DNA of 64,000 nucleotides from NCBI GenBank assembly GCA_963726065.1, contig CAVSAU010000003.1, positions 48,577 through 112,576 of the forward strand. The letters are read 5' to 3'. Both the position numbers and the translations under genes were made by a program. This DNA comes from Neomesorhizobium sp963726065. GTDB lineage: Bacteria > Pseudomonadota > Alphaproteobacteria > Rhizobiales > Rhizobiaceae. How positions within the stretch are numbered: the first letter of the stretch is position 1; every line of letters begins with the position of its first letter. The notes below the pieces were generated by a model that was given only the letters and a program-made list of their open reading frames with translations, ran no database searches and was not told where the DNA came from. Shown here in pieces: positions 58,196 to 64,000 of the stretch.

Positions 58196-58831
58196 TTATC
58201 CGCCCTGCTTCGGTGCACCGAAGTCGACCTTTGGCGTCTCCATTTTGTCTTCGGCGACGGTGAAATTCTGGAAAGGTTCGTTGTCGGTGAACCAGAGTTT
58301 TGCCCAGATAATCGACGGGAAGGTCTTCAATGTGGTGTTGTAGACGCGCACTGCCTCGATGTAGTCGCGCCGCGCCACCGCGATGCGGTTTTCGGTGCCC
58401 TCGAGCTGCGCCTGAAGCGCCAGGAAATTCTGATTGGCCTTGAGATCGGGGTAGTTCTCGACCACGGCGAGCAGCCGGGAAAGGGCGCTGGTCAGGCCGG
58501 CCTGGCTATCCTGGAAAGCTTTGAAAGCGTTGGGATCGCTGAGGGTTTCCGGGGTAACCGTCACTTGCGTCGCCTTGGCGCGCGCCTCGACCACGCCTTC
58601 CAGCACCTCTTTCTCATGGCTGGCATAGCCCTTCACCGTCTCGACCAGGTTGGGGATAAGGTCGGCACGGCGCTGATACTGGTTGAGCACCTCGCTCCAT
58701 GCCGCCTTGGCCTTTTCTTCTTCTGTCGGAATGGTGTTGTAGCCGCAAGCGGAAAGGACAGGCAGGACGAGCATCAGGAACAGCACTGTGGGCAGAACGC
58801 GCAGGCTGGAAGGCAAAGTTTGGGCGAACAT
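58196..58831 (-). CDS. lemA: LemA family protein
   Basis: 211 residues with a lipoprotein signal (LFLMLVLPVLSACG) and the LemA helical pattern: YQRRADLIPNLVETVKGYA, FLALQAQLEGTENRIAVARR and YIEAVRVYNTTLKTFP. GAGGAA lies six bases before the ATG. First gene of lemA-TPM-TPM. Confidence 0.93.
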   Translation of the reverse strand: MFAQTLPSSLRVLPTVLFLMLVLPVLSACGYNTIPTEEEKAKAAWSEVLNQYQRRADLIPNLVETVKGYASHEKEVLEGVVEARAKATQVTVTPETLSDPNAFKAFQDSQAGLTSALSRLLAVVENYPDLKANQNFLALQAQLEGTENRIAVARRDYIEAVRVYNTTLKTFPSIIWAKLWFTDNEPFQNFTVAEDKMETPKVDFGAPKQGG

Positions 58832-59010
58832 CGGAAATTCCTCGCATGACGATCGACGCGACGACCATAGTCACATTTGCGGTTCAAAGAAACGTAGTGC
58901 GGCGCGTTGTTGCGGGAGCGAGGCGTTGCTGCCTGAGATGATCACCTTGAAAACCGATTCCTGTTTTCGGAGCCATAAGCTAAGCTCATAGACATGGCGG
59001 AGGAAGACAG

Positions 59011-59259
59011 ATGAGCGGCAGGGATAAGGACAGCGAAGCCGAATCACGGCGCATTCTCGACCGTGTTACGGGCGAATCCGATCTTGAGTCGTCGATAATT
59101 TCGCGCACCGCATCTCGCGTCCGCAATCACGTGGCCGCCGAAGACGCCGACAAGAATGACTGGGCGGAATATTGGGGAACCCGGATTGGCCGCGGGATAG
59201 GCATGGCGATAGTCGTCTGCGTGGTGGTCTGGTTTCTCATCTTCCTCATGCGCGGATAG
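59011..59259 (+). CDS. Small single-pass membrane protein
   Basis: 82 residues, mostly charged, with one C-terminal helix (IGMAIVVCVVVWFLIFLMRG). GAGGAAGACAG precedes the ATG. No family known. Five bases before pdxY. Confidence 0.72.
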   Translation: MSGRDKDSEAESRRILDRVTGESDLESSIISRTASRVRNHVAAEDADKNDWAEYWGTRIGRGIGMAIVVCVVVWFLIFLMRG

Positions 59260-59264
59260 AATTC

Positions 59265-60149
59265 ATGGAAATGCAGCAGACCGACACACCGCGTGCGGTG
59301 ATCGTCATATCGAGCCATGTGGCGCGCGGTTCGGTGGGCAACCGCGCGGCCGTCTTCGCGCTTGAAACGCTTGGCTTTCCGGTCTGGGCAGTGCCTACGG
59401 TTATCTTGCCCTGGCATCCTGGGCATGGCCGCGCAACCCGTATTGTTCCGGAGTCGAAACAATTCTCCAACCTGCTCGGGGACCTGGAAAGGGCGCCCTG
59501 GCTGGGCGAAGTGGCCGCGGTGCTGTCGGGCTACCTGGGCGACGCCGGGCAAGCGACCGCGGTCGCCTCATTGGTTGCCGCTGTGCGGGCAAAGAACCCC
59601 CAGGCCCTTTACGTCTGCGATCCCGTGATGGGCGACATGGGCGGCCTCTACGTTCCGCAGGAGATTGCCGAGGCGTTGCGCGATACCTTGCTGCCGATCG
59701 CCGACATCGCCACTCCCAACCGTTACGAACTGGCGTGGATGGCAGGCGCTGAACTCGGCGACATCAAGTCGGTGATGGCCGCGGCACTGGTCGCGGGGCC
59801 GTCGACCATGCTGGTCACCTCGGCGCCGGCGATGATGACCGGCGGCACCGGCAACCTGCTTCTGACTGCTTCCGACGCGCTGCTTTCCGAACACCGCATC
59901 ATCGAGCGGCCGCCCAACGGACTGGGCGACCTAACGGCGGCGGTTTTCCTGGCCCGGCTGCTCGACGGCCAGCCTGCCGCCAAGGCGCTACAATCGACGA
60001 CGGCCTCGGTGTTCGAAATCTTGGCGCGCACCGCCAAGCGCGGCGCCGACGAACTGACGCTGGAAACCGATGCGCAGAGCCTGTCGCATCCAATGGCGAT
60101 GGTGCACCTGCGCCATCTCATGCACCCGGGCAAGGATCGCCGGGCCTGA
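59265..60149 (+). CDS. pdxY: Pyridoxal kinase
   Basis: 294 residues of the PdxK/PdxY ribokinase-like fold. VIVISSHVARGSVGNRAAVF at the N-terminus, PVMGDMGGLYVP, and the catalytic GLGD of PPNGLGDLTAA. It phosphorylates pyridoxal for PLP salvage. Start 59265 follows the small membrane gene by five bases. Confidence 0.92.
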   Translation: MEMQQTDTPRAVIVISSHVARGSVGNRAAVFALETLGFPVWAVPTVILPWHPGHGRATRIVPESKQFSNLLGDLERAPWLGEVAAVLSGYLGDAGQATAVASLVAAVRAKNPQALYVCDPVMGDMGGLYVPQEIAEALRDTLLPIADIATPNRYELAWMAGAELGDIKSVMAAALVAGPSTMLVTSAPAMMTGGTGNLLLTASDALLSEHRIIERPPNGLGDLTAAVFLARLLDGQPAAKALQSTTASVFEILARTAKRGADELTLETDAQSLSHPMAMVHLRHLMHPGKDRRA

Positions 60150-60907
60150 TGCCGACGATCGCCGGCGTCGACGGCTGCAAGGCCGGCTGGGTAACCGTGG
60201 TGCTGGCGCCGGGTGGGGAACCGGAGGCTTCGGTGTTCGCACATCTCGCCGCACTGGTCGCGTCGTTGCCGGACGACGCCATCCTTGCCGTCGACATGCC
60301 GATAGGGCTACCCGATTTCACCCTCCATGGCGGGCGCGGGCCAGAGGCGCTGGTGCGGCGCTTGCTCGGCGAGCGGCAGTCGAGCGTCTTTTCCATCCCC
60401 TCGCGTGCGGCCGTCTACGCCGTCGACGAGGCTTTTTCCACGATCGAGCGCTGGTATGCGGGGCATCGCGAGGCCAGCCGCATCGCCCGCGAGACCTCGG
60501 ATCCGCCGCGCGGTGTCTCCATCCAGGCATTCGGCATCTTTTCCAAGATCCGCGAACTTGACCGCCTGTTGATTGCGCGACCCGAATTGCGTAGCAGGGT
60601 CGTCGAATCGCATCCGGAGGCGGCGTTCCGGCAGCTCAACGGTGGCAGGCCGATGGCGTTGCCGAAGAAGATCAAGGGCAGGATCAATCCGGCTGGCATG
60701 GAAGAGCGCAAGGCGCTGCTTAACGGATGCGGCCATTCACGGGCATTTCTTGATTCGCCTGCTCCCCGGGGTGCTGCCGAAGACGATTTTCTCGACGCCG
60801 CCGTCATGATGCTGGTAGCGCAGCGCTTCGCGCAGGGCGAAGCTGTGAGTTTCCCCGATCCGCCAGAAGCCGACAGTTTCGGCAATCCGGTCGCGATCTG
60901 GACTTAG
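60149..60907 (+). CDS. DUF429 family protein
   Basis: 252 residues starting IAGVDGCKAGWVTV and with DMPIGLPD, ESHPEAAFRQLNGGRP and EDDFLDAAVMMLVAQ. The family has an RNase H-like nuclease fold by prediction, but its role is unknown. Its ATG overlaps the pdxY stop. Confidence 0.88.
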   Translation: MPTIAGVDGCKAGWVTVVLAPGGEPEASVFAHLAALVASLPDDAILAVDMPIGLPDFTLHGGRGPEALVRRLLGERQSSVFSIPSRAAVYAVDEAFSTIERWYAGHREASRIARETSDPPRGVSIQAFGIFSKIRELDRLLIARPELRSRVVESHPEAAFRQLNGGRPMALPKKIKGRINPAGMEERKALLNGCGHSRAFLDSPAPRGAAEDDFLDAAVMMLVAQRFAQGEAVSFPDPPEADSFGNPVAIWT

Positions 60908-60944
60908 GATCGGGAGCCATGAGTTGAAATGAAAGGAAATTGCC

Positions 60945-61373
60945 ATGAAGGCGCGCATCAAGTGGGTTGAAGGGCGGACGTTCGTCGGCGAGTCCGGCAG
61001 CGGGCACAAGGTGGTGTTCGGCACCGCCCATGGAGAAGACGGGCGTACTCCCGGCCCCAGCCCGATGGAAATGGTGCTGATCGGCACCGGTGGCTGTTCG
61101 GCCTATGATGTTGTCCATATCCTGGAAAAAGGCCGCGGGGCGGTTGAGGATTGTGTTGTCGAGATGGACGCCGACCGCGCCGAAACCGATCCCAAGGTTT
61201 TCATCCGCATCCATATGCATTTCATAGTCAGGGGCAGGAACCTCGCGACGGCCAAGGTGCAGCGCGCAATCGGCCTGTCGATCGAGAAATATTGCTCGGC
61301 CTCCGCGATGCTTGCCAAGACTGCCACGATCACCCACGATTTCGAGGTGATTGACACAGGGGGTACGCCGTAG
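60945..61373 (+). CDS. OsmC family protein
   Basis: 142 residues with the two OsmC cysteines, in TGGCSAYDVV and KYCSASAML. Peroxide-active thiol fold, related to Ohr in this window but in a different branch (YhfA-like). AAAGGA precedes the ATG. Confidence 0.9.
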   Translation: MKARIKWVEGRTFVGESGSGHKVVFGTAHGEDGRTPGPSPMEMVLIGTGGCSAYDVVHILEKGRGAVEDCVVEMDADRAETDPKVFIRIHMHFIVRGRNLATAKVQRAIGLSIEKYCSASAMLAKTATITHDFEVIDTGGTP

Positions 61374-61453
61374 ACAGGGTGGCGGAAACGAAAAGACGGA
61401 TTTTGGCGATTGTGCATTGATCGGCGCTTGCGTTTGCCGTTAATTGCCCGCCG

Positions 61454-62098
61454 ATGTCCAATCTCCCCGACCATCTCCTCGCCGGTTATCGCAACTTCAT
61501 GGGTGGCCGCTACATTTCAGAGAGCGGCCGCTATCGCGAATTGGCGCGAGAAGGGCAGACGCCGGAAACGATGGTGATTGCTTGCTGCGATTCGCGTGCG
61601 GCTCCCGAAGCGATCTTCGATGCCGGACCGGGAGAACTGTTCGTGATGCGCAACGTCGCCAATCTGGTGCCGCCTTATGCGCCGGACGGCGAGTACCACT
61701 CGACCTCAGCCGCGCTCGAGTTCGCGGTACAAAGCCTGAAGGTGAAGCACATCGTGGTGATGGGTCACGGTCGCTGCGGCGGGATCAAGGCGGCGCTCGC
61801 CCCGGATGCCGAGCCGCTGTCGCCGGGCGACTTCATCGGCAAGTGGATGAGCCTGGTCGCGCCGGCGGCCGACGCGGTAAGCGGCAACACCATGATGACG
61901 GCAGGCGAGCGGCAGACGGCGCTGGAGCGCATCTCGATCCGCTATTCGATTGCCAATCTGCGGACGTTCCCGTGCGTCAAAATACTCGAAAGCAAGGAAA
62001 GGCTGTCGCTGCACGGCGCCTGGTTCGACATCTCGACGGGCGAGCTCTGGGTGATGAACCGCGAGACCGGCGATTTCGAGCGGCCCGACCTGGATTGA
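61454..62098 (+). CDS. Beta-class carbonic anhydrase
   Basis: 214 residues. Zinc ligands and Asp-Arg dyad in ACCDSRAAPEAIF, plus VMGHGRCGGIKAA with His and Cys. Interconverts CO2 and bicarbonate. A family B repeat follows its stop. Confidence 0.95.
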   Translation: MSNLPDHLLAGYRNFMGGRYISESGRYRELAREGQTPETMVIACCDSRAAPEAIFDAGPGELFVMRNVANLVPPYAPDGEYHSTSAALEFAVQSLKVKHIVVMGHGRCGGIKAALAPDAEPLSPGDFIGKWMSLVAPAADAVSGNTMMTAGERQTALERISIRYSIANLRTFPCVKILESKERLSLHGAWFDISTGELWVMNRETGDFERPDLD

Positions 62099-62135
62099 GG
62101 CTTGCACCAAACTGGCGCTGTCGGAGGCGACGTAT

Positions 62136-62262
62136 TACAACCGGCGCGCCGTTGGGATTCGGCGGCCGCGCTGTAGCTTCTTGTTTGCGCGTGTCGTTAT
62201 CGCAAAACCGCTGCACACTTTTGCGCGACATGCGTTAGGCTATAATCGACATGCGTTAGGCT
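62136..62262. repeat. Two-hairpin repeat, family B, copy 3, with tandem 21-bp duplication
   Basis: The first hairpin is decayed (GGCGCGCC remains), the second reads GCGTGTCG ... CGACATGC around CGCAAAA/TTTTGCG, where the other copies have CCCGAAA/TTTCGGG. The right end CGACATGCGTTAGGCTATAAT occurs twice in a row, ending 25 bases before the next gene. Confidence 0.78.
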
Positions 62263-62287
62263 ATAATATCGCCCGGAGGACGAGAAG

Positions 62288-62695
62288 ATGACCCTGTCAC
62301 GCTTCTTCCTGGCTGCGGGTGCGGCACTGCTGATGGCGGTTTCGGTGCGCGCGGACGAGGCTGTCATCGACCGCTGGTATGCGGCGCTGCTGGCCGTAGA
62401 CCGCACGGCGATTTCCGATCTCCTCTCCGACGATGCGCGGATAAGGCTCGATGATCTGGGCATCGAGCAGAGCAAGGCGGAATTCGTCGCTTCCATGGAC
62501 GAATGGCAGACTGCGGGCGCCGGCGCCACGATCCGGCATAAAGTGGAGAAAGCCGAGGCCGGGGTCTTAACCGTGATCGCTTGTTACGATTTTCCGTCGA
62601 ACGACATCTTGATGCGGGAAACCTTCTCCATTGCCGGTGACGTTATCACTGCAAGCTCGCAGGCGGCGGTCGCGGAGAACTGCGACGCCTATTGA
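62288..62695 (+). CDS. Secreted SnoaL/NTF2-like protein
   Basis: 135 residues with a signal peptide (FLAAGAALLMAVSVRA) and a cone-shaped NTF2-like pattern: AVIDRWYAALLAVDRTAISD, LLSDDARIRLDDLG. GGAGGA precedes the ATG. No catalytic residues can be assigned. Confidence 0.72.
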   Translation: MTLSRFFLAAGAALLMAVSVRADEAVIDRWYAALLAVDRTAISDLLSDDARIRLDDLGIEQSKAEFVASMDEWQTAGAGATIRHKVEKAEAGVLTVIACYDFPSNDILMRETFSIAGDVITASSQAAVAENCDAY

Positions 62696-63939
62696 GCGAC
62701 CGGCGGGTCGATCGGTTCGCGCGGCGAGATCACCGGCTGCACCGGCTCCGGCAAGCGCCGCCAGAAGAACCATGCGATGACGGCGGTGAAACCCATCGTC
62801 GGGATGACGGTGGCCATTGCCACCACCGCGTCGCCCAGCCACGCGGCAATCATGCCACCGAGCAGCCCCGATCCCATCTGGACAAAGCCGGTGAGCGATG
62901 CCGCCGCCCCGGCGATTTTCGGGAACGGCGCCATCGCGGCCGTGGTCATCGCAGGCATGACGAAGGCGATGCCGAACGCATAGGCGCCGACAGGGCCCAT
63001 CACGGTGAGCAGGGAAGGCTCCTGGAACCGCAGCAAGGCGGCCAGGAGCGCGCTGCCGATGGCGACGAACCCCAGGCCGATCGGCACCAGGCCAAAAGCG
63101 CCGAGGCGCGGCATCAGCAAGCGCACAGCCACCGAACCTGTAAAGAACATGCCGGTCTGAGCCAGCATGGAGGCGCCGAACGCTGTCGGCGATAGGCCAA
63201 CACGATCGATGAGGATGAAGGAAAGGATGGTGGCCTGTGCATAGATCGCCCCGGTGGTGCCGGCTATGATCAGGCTGCACAGCACGAAGTAGTTGCTGCC
63301 GAACAGCGTGCGGTAGGATGCCAGCAGCGCCCTCGGGCGAATGCGGGAAAGGTCTCGGGTCACCGTTTCGCGCAGGCCGAAGATCGCCACCAGAACGATC
63401 GATATGCCCATGGCGACCATCAGGATGAAGATAGCGTGCCAGCCGAACAATTCCATGGTGACGCCGCCGATCACCGGTGCGAAGGCAGGCCCGATGGCAA
63501 GTATCATGCCGATCAGGTTCATGATGCGCGCCGAGCGATCCTGGGTGAAGAGATCGCGCACGATGGCGCGCGACATGGCGACGCCGACGGCCGCACCGAT
63601 GCCCTGCATGAAACGGGCGGCGACCAGGACTTCGATGGTGGGCGCGAACAATGCGATCAGGCTGGCGGCGAGATAAATGCCCATGAAGGCGACGGTAACC
63701 GGTCGTCGTCCGAACCCGTCCGAAAGCGGCCCGCAGACGAGTTGCGCCAGGGCAAAGCCGGCGAAATAGAGCGAGATCGTCATTTTTACTGCTGCTTCGG
63801 TGGTGCCGAAGGCGGTGACGAGTTCCGGCATCGCCGGGGTGAACAGCGCCATCGAAACCGGCCCGATGGCGACCAGAAGAGCGCCGATCAGGCTGACCCG
63901 GCGTTCGCTCATCGGAGGCGCTGTCTCCCGCTGGTTCAT
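62689..63939 (-). CDS. MFS transporter, Bcr/CflA type drug efflux
   Basis: 416 residues with twelve predicted helices. MALFTPAMPELVTAFGTTEA at TM1, the MFS loop GPLSDGFGRRPV, and MQGIGAAVGVAMSRAIVRDL at TM4-5 as in Bcr/CflA proteins. The stop overlaps the convergent secreted-protein gene by seven bases. Substrate unknown. The 61 bases to the window edge hold nothing I can call. Confidence 0.92.
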   Translation of the reverse strand: MNQRETAPPMSERRVSLIGALLVAIGPVSMALFTPAMPELVTAFGTTEAAVKMTISLYFAGFALAQLVCGPLSDGFGRRPVTVAFMGIYLAASLIALFAPTIEVLVAARFMQGIGAAVGVAMSRAIVRDLFTQDRSARIMNLIGMILAIGPAFAPVIGGVTMELFGWHAIFILMVAMGISIVLVAIFGLRETVTRDLSRIRPRALLASYRTLFGSNYFVLCSLIIAGTTGAIYAQATILSFILIDRVGLSPTAFGASMLAQTGMFFTGSVAVRLLMPRLGAFGLVPIGLGFVAIGSALLAALLRFQEPSLLTVMGPVGAYAFGIAFVMPAMTTAAMAPFPKIAGAAASLTGFVQMGSGLLGGMIAAWLGDAVVAMATVIPTMGFTAVIAWFFWRRLPEPVQPVISPREPIDPPVAQ

Positions 63940-64000
63940 GATATCGAACCCGGGGATTGCCGCTGCGGCTCGCCGCGTAGTTCTGCCAGGTTATTGCGCA

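Overview
The window is high-GC chromosomal DNA from an alphaproteobacterium of the Rhizobiales. The gene content and order point to the Mesorhizobium/Aminobacter (Phyllobacteriaceae) area: sucA-sucB-lpd, rimM-trmD-rplS, ohr-ohrR, sdhCDAB, ftsK next to lolA, tandem Brucella/Rhizobium-type porins whose mature ends begin ADAVVVAEPEPVEY, hemC-hemD-mitofilin-hemY, and a tsaD-gpsA pair. No phage, plasmid, IS element, CRISPR array or rRNA operon is visible. The only RNA gene found is a tRNA-Ala(CGC). This is core chromosome, and I see no convincing undescribed gene system.

Layout. 0-7 kb: 2-oxoglutarate dehydrogenase (sucA, cut by the window edge; sucB; lpd), with a MAPEG protein, a secreted protein and an SDR dehydrogenase inserted. 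7-10.2 kb: two small envelope proteins, a TraB/GumN-family protein and a Xer recombinase, all on the minus strand. 10.2-13.3 kb: rimM-trmD, a TauE/SafE permease on the opposite strand, and rplS. 13.3-22.3 kb: a histidine/phenylalanine ammonia-lyase homologue, a methyltransferase, an acetyltransferase, ohr-ohrR, parts of an amino-acid ABC importer, a second methyltransferase, an MgtC protein and leuC. 22.4-26.3 kb: two tandem membrane GGDEF proteins and small envelope proteins. 26.6-34.3 kb: sdhCDAB, a YceH protein, ftsK and lolA. 34.6-37 kb: two tandem porins, the second without a signal peptide. 37.1-44.9 kb: TerB protein, the heme cluster hemY/mitofilin-like/hemD/hemC, divergent tsaD-gpsA. 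44.9-56.5 kb: YciI, EVE, methyltransferase, LysR, DUF1127, L,D-transpeptidase, OmpR-type regulator, cyclic-nucleotide-binding protein, xthA, tRNA-Ala, YggT, DUF167, a peptide-binding protein, AraC, ppa and GNAT. 56.6-64 kb: a lemA-TPM-TPM operon, pyridoxal kinase, DUF429, OsmC, carbonic anhydrase and a Bcr/CflA-type efflux protein.

Two features stand out beyond gene content. First, about a dozen genes in the first 21.3 kb, several of them normally indispensable (sucA, lpd, rimM, trmD, rplS, leuC), are broken by single-base insertions or deletions that can be resolved by eye. After 21.3 kb the only clear case is tsaD. I read these as sequence errors and annotate the genes as functional but frameshifted. 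Second, at least three families of short palindromic intergenic repeats are scattered through the window. Copies differ by paired substitutions that keep the hairpins intact, and several copies start at or next to stop codons.

Functionally the window joins TCA-cycle enzymes (2-oxoglutarate dehydrogenase and succinate dehydrogenase), heme synthesis, translation and tRNA maintenance, peroxide defence (ohr/ohrR, OsmC) and cell-cycle chromosome segregation. Candidate CtrA sites lie upstream of ftsK and between a small envelope protein and an acetyltransferase.
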